DNA of 64,000 nucleotides from Kineosporia rhizophila (GCF_021277265.1 NZ_JAJSOH010000025.1:1-64000); one strand, 5' to 3'; counted from the first letter of the stretch, positions 26,594 through 35,850 are shown. A program made the numbers and translations. Notes: generated by a model not told the origin, from the sequence alone.

Positions 26594-27199
26594 ATGGACG
26601 GGCCGATCACTTCAGGCGGCGACAAGGGCACCCTGCGCCGGACCGTGCGGCGCAGCCGGGCCGCCCGTAGCCCTCAGGAACGGCAGCAGACCGAGATCGC
26701 GGTCGCCGCTGCGGCGCTGGAGGTGGAGGCGGTTCGCACGGCGTCGTGCGTAGCGGTGTACGCCTCGCTGCCGGACGAGCCGGGAACCGGCGAGCTACGC
26801 CGTCGGCTGCGTGCACTGGGAGTGCGTGTGCTGCTTCCCGTCGTCCTTGAGACCACTACCCAACCGACGCTCGACTGGGCGGTGGACGCCGGAGGTCTGG
26901 CGCCCACAGGCGTCCTCAAGCTGTTGGAACCAACGGGGGAACGGCTGGGGCCGGACGCGGTCACCCAGGCCGATGTGCTCCTGATCCCGGCGCTGGCGGT
27001 GGACACCACCGGACTGCGCCTGGGGCGCGGCCGGGGGTACTACGACGCAACGCTTGCGCGGCTGAACCCGCGTACCCCGGTCTTCGCGGTGGTGCATGAC
27101 GACGAACTCGTTGCCGAGGTACCGGCTGAACCGCACGACCGCCGCGTGCACGGCGTCCTCACTCCGACCCGGACGGTGTTCTTCAGCTCCCCGGCTTGA
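26594..27199 (+). CDS. 5-formyltetrahydrofolate cyclo-ligase
   Basis: The protein has 201 aa from ATG 26594, divergent from the GGDEF gene. It converts 5-formyl-THF to 5,10-methenyl-THF with ATP. The N-terminal basic block LRRTVRRSRAARSP, the middle VAVYASLPDEPGT, and the conserved nucleotide/folate block ADVLLIPALAVD then LRLGRGRGYYDATL are all present. Its 3' end overlaps the convergent penicillin acylase by 17 bp. Confidence 0.92.
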   Translation: MDGPITSGGDKGTLRRTVRRSRAARSPQERQQTEIAVAAAALEVEAVRTASCVAVYASLPDEPGTGELRRRLRALGVRVLLPVVLETTTQPTLDWAVDAGGLAPTGVLKLLEPTGERLGPDAVTQADVLLIPALAVDTTGLRLGRGRGYYDATLARLNPRTPVFAVVHDDELVAEVPAEPHDRRVHGVLTPTRTVFFSSPA

Positions 27200-29954
27200 A
27201 AGTCTGCTCCTGGTCGGAGGCCGCCTTCACCGCGTCGGCGGTGAACGGCCAGGCGAAGTCCTCGCCCTTCAGCCAGGCGCCGACCTGGTCGTCGTAGTGC
27301 TTGTCCAGCGGGTGCCCGGAGACGCCGCTCTGGTTGACCCAGCGGGAGTTGTCCAGGTTGGACATGTCCACGATCATCCGCATCGACGGCGCCGCGGTCA
27401 CCGAGAAGTCACCGGCCGAGGCGTCCCAGGAGAACGCGTTCACGATCGACGAGCCGCCGGGCGCCTCGTAGGGCCCCTGGTTGACCAGCTCCCGCAGCAG
27501 CGAGGGCAGACCCTCACCACCCAGCGGGGTCTGCTCCAGCGTGACCCGGTGCAGCTTGCCCCAGCGCCACTTGTCCGGGTCCTTACCCAGCCGCTGGGTG
27601 AGCTCCAGGCGGGCCTGGGTGAGCGCCCGGCGCAGCACCTCGTCGCGGGACTCGACCACCGCATCGGTACGGCCGTCGTCCCACCACTCGTCCTTCGGGT
27701 CGTCCATCAGCATGCTGACGACCTGGAACCAGCGGTCGCCACCGTCGGCCCGGAAGCCCTCGGGGAGCTCGTCGGCGAAGGTCAGGTCGAGCAGCTTGGC
27801 CCAGACGGTGTTGAAGTAGGCCGCCGCGGCCGAGTCGGTGGGCTGCATGTAGTCCCACCCCTCGAGCAGCTCCACGCCGCTCTGGGTGAACTCGTCGGTG
27901 GTGGTGGCCAGCTCCAGGAGCGTGGGCACGAGCATCTCGGCGATCGCGTTGTAGGTGTCGTTCTGCACCTCACGCATGTCTTCCATGGTGATCGGATGGT
28001 CGGCGCGGGCGCCCTCGATCAGCTTCTGGATGCGCTGCGAACGGAAGCCGTAGTCCCAGTCGCTGGTCAGCTGGGCGGTGCCGTCGGGCCCGGTGACCGC
28101 CTGGTTCGCGGCGACGATGTAGCCCGAGCGCGGGTTCTCCACCCAGGGCAGGTCGCGCTTCTTGACGAACCCGGTCCAGTCGTAGCGGGAGTCCCAGCCG
28201 ATCTGCGGCCAGGTGCCGTCGGCGGGCACCTTGGCCTGCGGGTCGCCCTTGCCGCGGAGGGGGACGCGGCCGGGAGCCTGGTAGCCGATGTTGCCGTCGA
28301 CGTCGGCGTAGATCACGCTCTGCGCCGGGGCGTCGAGCTTCTGCACGGCCTTGCGGAACGACTCGAAGTCCTGAGCCACGTTCAGCCCCAGGATCGCCTC
28401 CATCGAGGTGCCCGGCGAGAGGGCGGTCCAGCTCAGCGCCACCGCGTAGGTGCTGCCGCGCAGGATCTTCTCGCCCGGGACCGGGGAGGTCTGGCCCGCC
28501 TTGGCCACGTCGGTGAGCACGTCGGAGATGAGCGGGCCGTGCTTGGTCGAACGGACGTTGATGGTCACCGGGTCGCCCCCGGCCACCTTGATCGTCTCCG
28601 GCCGGGTCTCGAGGGGCTGGCTGTTGCCGTCGACCAGGTACGACTCGCCGTTGACGTTCTCCAGGAAGAAGTCACTGACGTCGGGGCCCAGGTTGGTCAG
28701 GCCCCAGCTGATCCGGGCGTTGTGGCCGATCACCACGCCGGGCAGACCGGCGAAGGTGTAGCCGGAGACGTCGAACGGGCAGGCCTCGGACACCGTGTTG
28801 CAGTGCAGGCCGACCTGCGTCCAGATGCCCGGGGCGGAGACGCCCAGGTGCGGGTCGTTGGCCAGCAGCGGCAGACCGCTCTCGGTCAGGTCGCCGGCCA
28901 CCACCCAGGAGTTGGAGCCGTTGCCCTCGGAGCTGCCGCCGAGCACGTCGGGCAGGCCGTCGAGGGCGTTGGTGGCCGCGCTCAGGGCCTGCTGGGCGGC
29001 GTCGCTGCTGAGGACCGTGCTCTGCTGGACGAGGGAGGCGTTCTCCACCGTCGCGCTGCTGCTGGGGGTGCCGGTGGCCGACGGGTCGGGGGTGGGCGTG
29101 CCCTCCGGGGAGGTGCCCTGCTCCTCGTCCGGGTTCTCGTTCTGCTCGTTGTTCTGGTTGTTGTTCTTGTTGCCCTTGCCCGGGTTCGCCTGCGCGCCGG
29201 AGCCCGCCTGGTTCCCGTCCGCGGCCTCGCCCTCGATGATCGGCGGGTGCTCTTCGTAGGGGTAGTCGGGGAACAGCTGCTCGACCCGCTCGGCGTTGCG
29301 CACGGTGTTGATCGCCTGGGCGCGCTGCAGTTCCTCGCCGTAGTTGCTGCGCAGGTCCCAGGCCATCGCCTTGATCCAGGCCAGTGAGTCGACCGGCGTC
29401 CACGGCTCGATGTCGGCCAGGTCGTGGCTGCGCTCGAGGATCGTGTAGGTGACGTTGAGCTCGGACTTGGACCGGCCCTCGATGTACTCGTTCACGCCGG
29501 CCGCGTAGGCCTCCAGGTAGGCCTTGGTGGACTCGGTCGCCTTCGTGAACTCCTCCTCGGCGACCTGCCGCCAGCCCAGGGTGCGGATCAGCTTGTCGGC
29601 GGTCAGCGCGTCCTCGTCCTCGCCGACCAGCTCGCTCAGCCGGCCGGCGGTGATGTGCCGGCGCAGGTCCATCTCGAAGAACCGGTCCTGGGCGCTGACG
29701 TAACCCTGCACGCGGAACAGGTCCTCGGCGTTGTCCGCGTAGATCTGCGGCACACCCCGGTCGTCCCGGATCACCCGCGCCTCACCGGACAGGCCCGGCA
29801 TCGACACCTCGCCGCCGCGGTCGGGCAGCGGACGGCGGATCAGCGTCACCGCCAGTACGGCGACGACGACCACGGCGATCACGGCGACGACTGCGGAGCC
29901 GATGGCCGTTACACGGAGGGCACGGCGACGGGTCACGGCAGGAACAATAGCCAC
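27183..29954 (-). CDS. Penicillin acylase family protein (Ntn hydrolase)
   Basis: The frame gives about 923 aa; the start is uncertain (GTG 29954 chosen, GTG 29936 possible). A membrane anchor or uncleaved signal lies at about residues 17-37 (AVVAVIAVVVVAVLAVTLI). The alpha part has RDDRGVPQIYADNAEDLFRVQGY. The beta part begins at the nucleophile S347 of GNGSNSWVVAG, followed by LLANDPHLG. Family members hydrolyse amides such as beta-lactams, acyl-homoserine lactones or lipids; the substrate here is unknown. Between them is an Asn/Gln/Glu/Pro-rich insert (KGNKNNNQNNEQNENPDEEQ), probably part of a removed or flexible spacer. Confidence 0.9.
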   Translation of the reverse strand: MAIVPAVTRRRALRVTAIGSAVVAVIAVVVVAVLAVTLIRRPLPDRGGEVSMPGLSGEARVIRDDRGVPQIYADNAEDLFRVQGYVSAQDRFFEMDLRRHITAGRLSELVGEDEDALTADKLIRTLGWRQVAEEEFTKATESTKAYLEAYAAGVNEYIEGRSKSELNVTYTILERSHDLADIEPWTPVDSLAWIKAMAWDLRSNYGEELQRAQAINTVRNAERVEQLFPDYPYEEHPPIIEGEAADGNQAGSGAQANPGKGNKNNNQNNEQNENPDEEQGTSPEGTPTPDPSATGTPSSSATVENASLVQQSTVLSSDAAQQALSAATNALDGLPDVLGGSSEGNGSNSWVVAGDLTESGLPLLANDPHLGVSAPGIWTQVGLHCNTVSEACPFDVSGYTFAGLPGVVIGHNARISWGLTNLGPDVSDFFLENVNGESYLVDGNSQPLETRPETIKVAGGDPVTINVRSTKHGPLISDVLTDVAKAGQTSPVPGEKILRGSTYAVALSWTALSPGTSMEAILGLNVAQDFESFRKAVQKLDAPAQSVIYADVDGNIGYQAPGRVPLRGKGDPQAKVPADGTWPQIGWDSRYDWTGFVKKRDLPWVENPRSGYIVAANQAVTGPDGTAQLTSDWDYGFRSQRIQKLIEGARADHPITMEDMREVQNDTYNAIAEMLVPTLLELATTTDEFTQSGVELLEGWDYMQPTDSAAAAYFNTVWAKLLDLTFADELPEGFRADGGDRWFQVVSMLMDDPKDEWWDDGRTDAVVESRDEVLRRALTQARLELTQRLGKDPDKWRWGKLHRVTLEQTPLGGEGLPSLLRELVNQGPYEAPGGSSIVNAFSWDASAGDFSVTAAPSMRMIVDMSNLDNSRWVNQSGVSGHPLDKHYDDQVGAWLKGEDFAWPFTADAVKAASDQEQTFKPGS

Positions 29955-30069
29955 TGTTCCGGGGCACGCCGCACCGGCCGTCGGGCTGGACACCGTGGGC
30001 GACCGATAGGATCCACAGCGGGCTGAGGGCGGCCTGTGAACCGACTGTGCGCCACGAAAGGCCATAAAT

Positions 30070-31728
30070 TTGACGATTGAGCAGCTCAACCTAGCGCTGC
30101 TCGCCGGTCCGGCAGTCCTGCTCGCCGCCGTGGCGGCGGTGCGCCTGTCCGTGGGAACCGGTTTTCCGTCACTGCTTCTCTACCTGGCCCTCGGCCTGAT
30201 CATCGGCGAGGGCGGGTTCGGCCTGGAGTTCGAGAACGCCGAGCTGACCTCGGTGCTCGGCTACGCCGCGCTGGTGCTGATCCTGGCCGAGGGCGGGCTG
30301 ACCACCAAGTGGAAGACGATCCGGCCGTCGGTGGCCCCGGCCGCCCTGCTGGCCACCGTGGGCACCACGGTCTCGGTGGCCGTGGCCGGAGCCGCCGCGC
30401 ACTACATCCTCAGCCTGGAGTGGCCGCTGGCCCTGCTGCTGGGGGCGGCGATCTCCTCGACCGACGCCGCGGCGGTGTTCTCGGTGCTGCGCCGGGTGCC
30501 GCTGCCGCCCCGGCTGGTCGGCATGCTGGAGGCCGAGTCCGGTTTCAACGACGCCCCGGTCGTGATCATCGTCATCGCGCTGACCGAGGTGGCGCACGGC
30601 GGCGAGTCGCACGGCATCGCGTACCTGCTCTACGAGGCGGTCTTCGAGCTGGTCGTGGGCACCGGGATCGGGCTGGGCATCGGCTGGCTGGCAGCGATCG
30701 CGCTGCGCCGGGTGGCGCTGCCCTCCTCCGGCCTCTACCCGATCGCGGTGTTCGCCTTCGCGATCGGCTCCTACGGGGCGGCGGCCACCATCCACGCCTC
30801 CGGATTCATCGCCGTGTACCTGTGCTCGCTGGTGATCGGCAACTCCCGGCTGCCGCACGGGGTGGCGGTGCGGGGCTTCGCCGAGGGCCTGGGCTGGATC
30901 GCCCAGATCGGCCTGTTCGTCCTGCTCGGGCTGCTGGCCTCGCCGGAGCGGCTGCCCGCCGCGGTCGGCCCGGCCTTCCTGATCGGCCTGGTGCTGCTGC
31001 TGGTGGCCCGGCCGCTGTCGGTGGCCGCCTCGGTCAGCTGGTTCCGGGTCTCGCTGCGCGACCAGGCGTTCCTGTCCTGGGCCGGGCTGCGGGGTGCAGT
31101 GCCGGTGGTCCTGGCCACGGTGCCGGTGGCCCAGGGGGTGGAGAACGCCAGCCAGCTCTTCGACATCGTCTTCTGCCTGGTGCTGATCTTCACGCTGGTG
31201 CAGGCACCCACCCTGCCCTGGGTGGCCCGGCGCCTCGGGCTCAGCGACGACTCCCCCACGGTCGGCCTGGAGGTGGAGTCCGTACCGCTCGGGGCTCAGG
31301 GGGCCGACGTGCTGGAGGCCCACGTGGGGCCGGAGTCGCGGCTGCACGGCGTGGAGATCTTCGAGCTCCGCCTGCCGGCCGGCGCCAACGTCACGCTGAT
31401 CCTGCGCGACGGGGAGGCGATCGTGCCGGACAACCGCACCGCGCTGCGGCACGGCGACGACCTGATCGTGGTCACCCCGGCCTCGGCCCGATCGGCCACG
31501 GAGGACCGCCTGAAGGCGATCAGCCTGGGCGGCAAGCTCTCCGGCTGGCACGACAAGAGGGAGGGCGAGGGTCGCACCGCCCGCCCCCGCGTCGCGGCCG
31601 GCTCCGTGCGTCCGAGCGTTCCGCCCGAGGTGCCCGGGGTCACCTCGTCCGGGGCCGTGCGAGCACTCGCACATCGTTTCCGACCTGGCGCACGTCGACC
31701 AGGTCCAGACGCCAGACGTCGGCAATAG
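30070..31728 (+). CDS. CPA1-type K+(Na+)/H+ antiporter with RCK_C domain
   Basis: The protein has 552 aa from a TTG at 30070, supported by AAAGG 8 nt upstream. About 12 hydrophobic segments span residues 8-390, including the ion-site region GAAISSTDAAAVFSVLRR and FNDAPVVIIVIAL, as in NhaP2-like potassium/proton antiporters. Residues 410-480 form a TrkA_C/RCK_C domain (SRLHGVEIFELRLPAGANVTLI...HGDDLIVVTP). It would regulate cytoplasmic ions and pH. The last ~30 residues lie in an 89-bp overlap with the convergent ribD and look like an antisense tail. Confidence 0.92.
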   Translation: MTIEQLNLALLAGPAVLLAAVAAVRLSVGTGFPSLLLYLALGLIIGEGGFGLEFENAELTSVLGYAALVLILAEGGLTTKWKTIRPSVAPAALLATVGTTVSVAVAGAAAHYILSLEWPLALLLGAAISSTDAAAVFSVLRRVPLPPRLVGMLEAESGFNDAPVVIIVIALTEVAHGGESHGIAYLLYEAVFELVVGTGIGLGIGWLAAIALRRVALPSSGLYPIAVFAFAIGSYGAAATIHASGFIAVYLCSLVIGNSRLPHGVAVRGFAEGLGWIAQIGLFVLLGLLASPERLPAAVGPAFLIGLVLLLVARPLSVAASVSWFRVSLRDQAFLSWAGLRGAVPVVLATVPVAQGVENASQLFDIVFCLVLIFTLVQAPTLPWVARRLGLSDDSPTVGLEVESVPLGAQGADVLEAHVGPESRLHGVEIFELRLPAGANVTLILRDGEAIVPDNRTALRHGDDLIVVTPASARSATEDRLKAISLGGKLSGWHDKREGEGRTARPRVAAGSVRPSVPPEVPGVTSSGAVRALAHRFRPGARRPGPDARRRQ

Positions 31729-32746
31729 TCGTGATCCCGGCGTCGAGCATGGCGTTCGGCCCGGCGCCGAGCAGGGCCGGGGCCAGGTAGGCGACCACCC
31801 GGTCCACCAGCCCCGCCTCGACCATCGCCCCGGCCATCCGGGGGCCGCCCTCGAGCAGCACGTGTCGGCGCTCGCGCGCGTACAGCGCGCGCATCAGGGC
31901 GTGCAGGTCCAGCCCGAGGCGACCACCGCCATCGCCCGCCGCATCGGCATCGGTGCCCACGGACGTCCCAACTTCTTCGCCCGTAGCAATCCAGGTCGGT
32001 GCGTCGTCGCCGCGGATGCGCGCGTTCGCAGGCGTGCGGTTGTGGGTGTCGGCCACTACCCGCAACGGCTGACGCTCCAGGGGGTTGCCCTCCGCATCCC
32101 GCACGGTCAGCAGCGGGTCGTCGGCCAGAACCGTGCCTACCCCCACCAGCATCGTGTCTACCTGGGCGCGCAACCGGTGCACGTCACTGCGGGCCTCGAC
32201 GCTGGTGATCCACTGACTCGTGCCGTCCTGCGCGGCCACCCGCCCGTCCAGCGTGGCGGCGAACTTCCAGGTCACGAACGGCCGCTGCTTACGGACGGCG
32301 GTGAGCCAGACCTCGTTGCCCTCCCCCGGCTCGAGACCGCGTTCGGCCTCATCGGCCAGCACCCCGACCTCGACCTCCAGGCCGGCTCGGCGAAGCCTCT
32401 CGGCCCCGCCGGCGGCGGCGTCGGAGGGGTCGGGAACAGCAATAACGACCTTTTGGACGCCCGCGGCCAGCAAAGCCTCGGAACACGGGCCGGTGCGTCC
32501 GGTGTGGTTGCACGGCTCCAACGTCACCACCGCGGTAGTGCCCCGGGCGCGCTCCCCTGCGGCCCTCAGAGCCACTACCTCGGCATGCGGTCCGCCGGCC
32601 CGCTCGTGCCACCCCTGCGCCACCACGGTTCCGTCGGGGTCCAGCAGCACGCACCCCACCACCGGGTTGGGCAGGGCAGTGGCCAGCCCTCGGGCCGCCA
32701 GCCCGATCGCCTGCCGCATCGCCCGGATCTCGGCCTCGCTCGCCAT
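31640..32746 (-). CDS. ribD: Bifunctional riboflavin biosynthesis deaminase/reductase
   Basis: The protein has 368 aa from ATG 32746; the frame continues upstream to 33403 but crosses the divergent fmdB gene. It performs the deamination and reduction steps of riboflavin synthesis. The deaminase zinc site is HAEVVALRAAG then EPCNHTGRTGPC. The reductase domain starts with FVTWKFAATLDGRVAAQDGT, and VLLEGGPRMAGAM is typical. No other rib genes are in the window. Its end overlaps the convergent antiporter by 89 bp. Confidence 0.93.
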   Translation of the reverse strand: MASEAEIRAMRQAIGLAARGLATALPNPVVGCVLLDPDGTVVAQGWHERAGGPHAEVVALRAAGERARGTTAVVTLEPCNHTGRTGPCSEALLAAGVQKVVIAVPDPSDAAAGGAERLRRAGLEVEVGVLADEAERGLEPGEGNEVWLTAVRKQRPFVTWKFAATLDGRVAAQDGTSQWITSVEARSDVHRLRAQVDTMLVGVGTVLADDPLLTVRDAEGNPLERQPLRVVADTHNRTPANARIRGDDAPTWIATGEEVGTSVGTDADAAGDGGGRLGLDLHALMRALYARERRHVLLEGGPRMAGAMVEAGLVDRVVAYLAPALLGAGPNAMLDAGITTIADVWRLDLVDVRQVGNDVRVLARPRTR

Positions 32747-32965
32747 TCGCAGTCCCGTCTCCTCGGTCTGGTCTTTCCCCCGGTTCGATCGGTCCCTTTG
32801 CCCCTGCGGCTGAGGCGGGAATGGCAGTCCCCCACGACCCGTTCCACTGCCGACCGGATGATTCTCGCCGATGACCAGGCAGTCGTCCGTCGAAGCGACA
32901 CCCGCCCGTGCATTACTATTGGCACTCAAGACTAGAGAGTGCCAGCCGTCTATCAGGAGGACGAC

Positions 32966-33313
32966 GTGCCCACGTACGTCTATGCGTGCACCGAGTGCAA
33001 CCACGGCTTCGAGGCGCAGCAGGCGTTCAGTGATGACGCACTGACCACGTGCCCGGAGTGCTCGGGCAAGCTCCGCAAGGTCTTCAACTCCGTGGGCATC
33101 GTGTTCAAGGGCTCGGGCTTCTACCGCAACGACTCGCGCGGTACCTCGACCAGCAGCACCACCACCCCTGCGTCGACGTCCTCGTCCTCCTCGGACTCGG
33201 GCAGCTCGTCCAGCTCCACGTCGGGCTCCTCCTCGGGTTCCTCGGGCTCGTCCGAGTCGAAGAGCAGCTCGACCTCGTCGGCCTCCACCGCCTCGAGCGG
33301 TAGCGCGGCCTGA
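32966..33313 (+). CDS. FmdB-family zinc-ribbon protein with Ser-rich tail
   Basis: The protein has 115 aa from a GTG with AGGAGG 6 nt upstream, which decides the start over the earlier in-frame ATG at 32939. Residues 1-45 are a zinc ribbon (PTYVYACTECNHGFEA, then TTCPECSGKLRKVF), and GIVFKGSGFYRND closes the FmdB fold. Residues about 55-115 are almost only Ser/Thr/Gly/Ala and probably disordered. The function is unproven; the same gene sits near 5-FTHF cyclo-ligase and mscL in other Actinobacteria (from memory). Confidence 0.88.
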   Translation: MPTYVYACTECNHGFEAQQAFSDDALTTCPECSGKLRKVFNSVGIVFKGSGFYRNDSRGTSTSSTTTPASTSSSSSDSGSSSSSTSGSSSGSSGSSESKSSSTSSASTASSGSAA

Positions 33314-33323
33314 CGTCTGCTGC

Positions 33324-33366
33324 CGAACGCCCCGCGCCCTCCGGGCCGCGGGGCGTTCGTGTTTTC
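33324..33366 (+). terminator. Intrinsic terminator after fmdB
   Basis: A perfect 13-bp inverted repeat (33324-33336 with 33347-33359) has a 10-nt loop, starts 10 nt after the fmdB stop and is followed by TGTTTTC. It is the usual actinobacterial GC-rich terminator. Confidence 0.85.
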
Positions 33367-33455
33367 TGCTTTCCACAGCAGGCACGACTGCCGGTTTGTC
33401 CACAGGCCCGGTCTTATCCCTCTGAGGGCGCGCTCCCTCTGGCTAGCTTTCCTTC

Positions 33456-34919
33456 ATGCCAGCGAATCGACCGGTGGGCGGATGGGTCCCCGACCTCCTC
33501 GGGCATGGTGATCGCGGGCCGAGGCGGGCTGCTTCTGAGCGGCCGGACCCTTCCGCCACGCGAGGTGCCGAGCCCATCTTCACCGGTCTCGAGGCTGCAC
33601 TCTTCGCCGCGCCGGATGCCGATTCCACCTCTCGCCCGCCATGGGAGTCGCTGACACGGGCCGGCGATAACGCTTCTGTGGACGACTTGTTCTCACCCCA
33701 GCGTGCGCCGGTCCAGCAGGCGCCCAGACCCGCAACCTCCTCGAAGGAGACGCGAGAGAACCTGTTTCACAAGTGGCAGCGCTCTCGGCCGGTGGAACGC
33801 TGGCACGCGCTACGCCATCCTCCCCGCCTGGGAAGCGGCCGGATGCGCACCCTTCGCCTCACGATCGCCCTGCACCGCACCAAGATCGCGGTCGGGCTGC
33901 TCCTGGCCGCTGTCTGGTTCACGGTCCGGCTGGGCAGTCCCGAGCCACCGGAGACTGTGGCAGTGCTGGTGGCCACGCAGGATCTTCCGGCCGGGCACCG
34001 GCTCACCGAGGCAGATCTGAAATGGGTGCAGTGGCCGGTCGAAGTGGCTCCGGGCGGAGGCGAGGCGGGTGCAGGGTCGTGGGCGGGGGTGGCGCCAGCG
34101 GCTTTGGCTGGGCCGGCACCTTTCGCTGGGCCGGCACCTTCCACTGGGTCGGCACCTTCCACTGGGTCGGCACCTTCCACTGGGTCGGCACCTTCTGCGA
34201 TGTCGGCGGGGTCGGCGGGGTCGGCGGTGTCGGCGGGGTCGGCGGTGTCCGCTTGGCCGGTGGCGTCGGCCGGACCGGCACCCTCCGCTCGATCTGCAGC
34301 GTCGGCCGGACCGGCACCCTTCGATCGGTCCGCAGCGTCGGCCGGGCCGACACCCTTCACTCGATCTGCGGCGTGGGCTGGGCCGGCAGCTTCGGTTGAG
34401 CCTGCGGCCAGGAGGGCTGGAGCCAAGGCAAGGCCGGCGTCGGGGGTTGGTCCGGGGCGGGTTTTGGCGGGGCCGGTTCAGGAGGGCGAGGCTATCACCG
34501 AGGTGCGCCTGCTGGGTCCGGGGCTCCTGCAGGGCCTGCCGGCCGGCACCGTGGCTGTACCGGTGCGGCTGACCGATCCGGCGGGGAGCGCCCTGGTGCG
34601 GGCGGGCCAGCGGGTCGACGTCTTGGCCAGCACAGCGTCTACCTGGTCAGCTGAGGAGGGCGGGGGCAGTTCGACGCTGAGCCCGGCAACCACTCGTCGC
34701 GCTGCCCGTAATGCTCTGGTTCTCAGCACTTCCGGACAAGGCAATGGAGCTAGAGCCTGGGAAGAGGACGCGGGCGGGACAGGGGGCGGCTGGGCAGCGG
34801 GCTCGGACGACGCCGCTGCTCTGGCCGGGGTGCTGGTGCTCGCGGTGCCTGAGTCCGAGGTGACCCAGCTCGTGGGGGCAGTGACCGGGGCCCAGGTGTC
34901 GGTGGTGGTGCTTTCGTAG
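33456..34919 (+). CDS. SAF-domain (CpaB/RcpC-like) membrane protein with hexapeptide repeats
   Basis: The protein has 487 aa from ATG 33456; no clear ribosome site is visible. A cytoplasmic N-terminal ~130 residues precede a single helix (IAVGLLLAAVWFTVRLG, about 142-160). An extracytoplasmic SAF domain begins at VAVLVATQDLPAGHRLTEADL. In the usual SAF fold the chain continues directly to GPVQEGEAITEVRLLG. Here about 120 Ala/Ser/Pro-rich residues are inserted between these halves. The C-terminal part LVRAGQRVDVLAS...GVLVLAVPESEVTQL matches RcpC/CpaB proteins used in Flp pilus assembly, but no pilus genes are nearby. Confidence 0.75.
   Translation: MPANRPVGGWVPDLLGHGDRGPRRAASERPDPSATRGAEPIFTGLEAALFAAPDADSTSRPPWESLTRAGDNASVDDLFSPQRAPVQQAPRPATSSKETRENLFHKWQRSRPVERWHALRHPPRLGSGRMRTLRLTIALHRTKIAVGLLLAAVWFTVRLGSPEPPETVAVLVATQDLPAGHRLTEADLKWVQWPVEVAPGGGEAGAGSWAGVAPAALAGPAPFAGPAPSTGSAPSTGSAPSTGSAPSAMSAGSAGSAVSAGSAVSAWPVASAGPAPSARSAASAGPAPFDRSAASAGPTPFTRSAAWAGPAASVEPAARRAGAKARPASGVGPGRVLAGPVQEGEAITEVRLLGPGLLQGLPAGTVAVPVRLTDPAGSALVRAGQRVDVLASTASTWSAEEGGGSSTLSPATTRRAARNALVLSTSGQGNGARAWEEDAGGTGGGWAAGSDDAAALAGVLVLAVPESEVTQLVGAVTGAQVSVVVLS
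34085..34410 (+). repeat. 18-bp and 36-bp tandem repeats inside the SAF gene
   Basis: Eighteen-base units start at 34115, 34133, 34151, 34169 and 34187 (GGCACCTTCCACTGGGTC, three nearly identical). Further down, 36-bp units beginning GCGTCGGCCGGACCGGCACC recur between about 34264 and 34372. They encode APSTGS, ASAGPAPF and similar hexads. They interrupt the SAF fold. Confidence 0.85.
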
Positions 34920-35071
34920 CCGCCGGACGTCACCCGCGGTGGTCTCGGCCGCCGATGCAGAGGGGCGGTGAACTGTGCAGATCGCACCGGTAGCCTCGCC
35001 GGAGGGCGGCTTCGGCGAGCCCGCACTAACCTCGCCCTGCCCCTTCCCCCACCCCGGAGGCACAGCAGATC

Positions 35072-35491
35072 ATGATCAAGGGCTTCAAAGATTTCATCAT
35101 GCGCGGCAACGTGCTGGAGCTCGCCATTGCCGTGGTCATCGGCGCGGCGTTCACCAGCGTGGTCACGTCGGTCACCGACGGGGTGATCAAGCCCCTCCTG
35201 GCCGCGATCGGCTCGCCGGAGACCGGTGGCATGAACTTCGAGATCCGACCCTCGGTGGCGGACAAGGCCACCCTGGTCGACCTGAACGGCCTGGTCACCT
35301 CGATCCTGAACTTCATGATCGTCGCCGCGGTCGTCTACTTCCTCATCGTCGTGCCGATGAACGCCCTGATGGAGCGTCGTCGCCGCGGTGAAGAGCCGGA
35401 GCCCGCGTCCCCGGCGGAGGACATCCTGCTGCTGCAGGAGATCCGCGACCTGCTGCGCGACCGCCCGGCCGAGCAGGGGCCGCAGCGCTGA
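35072..35491 (+). CDS. mscL: Large-conductance mechanosensitive channel
   Basis: The protein has 139 aa from ATG 35072 with GGAGG 9 nt upstream. It opens under membrane tension to release solutes during hypo-osmotic shock. The N-terminal MIKGFKDFIMRGNVLELAIA, TM1 to the loop VIGAAFTSVVTSVTDGVIKPL, and TM2 (ILNFMIVAAVVYFLIVVPMN) are standard. The C-terminal helical bundle ILLLQEIRDLL is also standard. Length is normal. Confidence 0.95.
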   Translation: MIKGFKDFIMRGNVLELAIAVVIGAAFTSVVTSVTDGVIKPLLAAIGSPETGGMNFEIRPSVADKATLVDLNGLVTSILNFMIVAAVVYFLIVVPMNALMERRRRGEEPEPASPAEDILLLQEIRDLLRDRPAEQGPQR

Positions 35492-35616
35492 CGCGTACGC
35501 GCGATCGCCGGTCCCTGCCGAGGCCGGCGGGCCGAGGCGGAGGGGCCTAACCGGAAACCGGGCCCGTCAGCCGATCCCGGAGCCGTCCCGGAGCCGGATC
35601 ACCAGGCGGGCCTGAG

Positions 35617-35850
35617 AGCGTCAGGCCGGGCTGGAAACAAGGCCAGACACACACTGGGCCCGACTCACAGCAGGGCCGGGCCGGAAAACTGGACCGGACG
35701 CACACCAAGCCTGGGAGTGTCAGGCCGGACCGGAAGGCAGGACTGGACACGTACCGGGCCCGAATCACAGCAAGGCCGGACCGGAAAACAGGGCCGGATG
35801 CACACCGGGCCCGGGAGCGTCAGGGCCGGAAAGCAGGGCCGGAGCCGCTA
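35617..35850. repeat. Non-coding tandem repeat downstream of mscL
   Basis: Two full ~99-100-bp units (starting at 35617 and 35716) and part of a third (35816) lie in the 401-bp gap between mscL and the SRPBCC gene. Each consists of two ~50-bp halves built on AGGCCGGACCGGAAA...CACACCGGGCCC, alternately closed by TCACAGC and GGGAGTGTC. No credible gene is present in either strand. Confidence 0.8.

Noticed and set aside
27096-29387. Plus-strand frame of 763 codons opposite the penicillin acylase
   Set aside because: A shadow of the acylase codons on the other strand, a common effect of high third-position GC.
32747-33403. N-terminal extension of ribD upstream of 32746
   Set aside because: It would run through the divergent fmdB gene and terminator and has no ribosome site or family match.
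35547-35768. Minus-strand 73-codon frame in the mscL downstream region
   Set aside because: It is created by the non-coding tandem repeat and has no ribosome site or motif.
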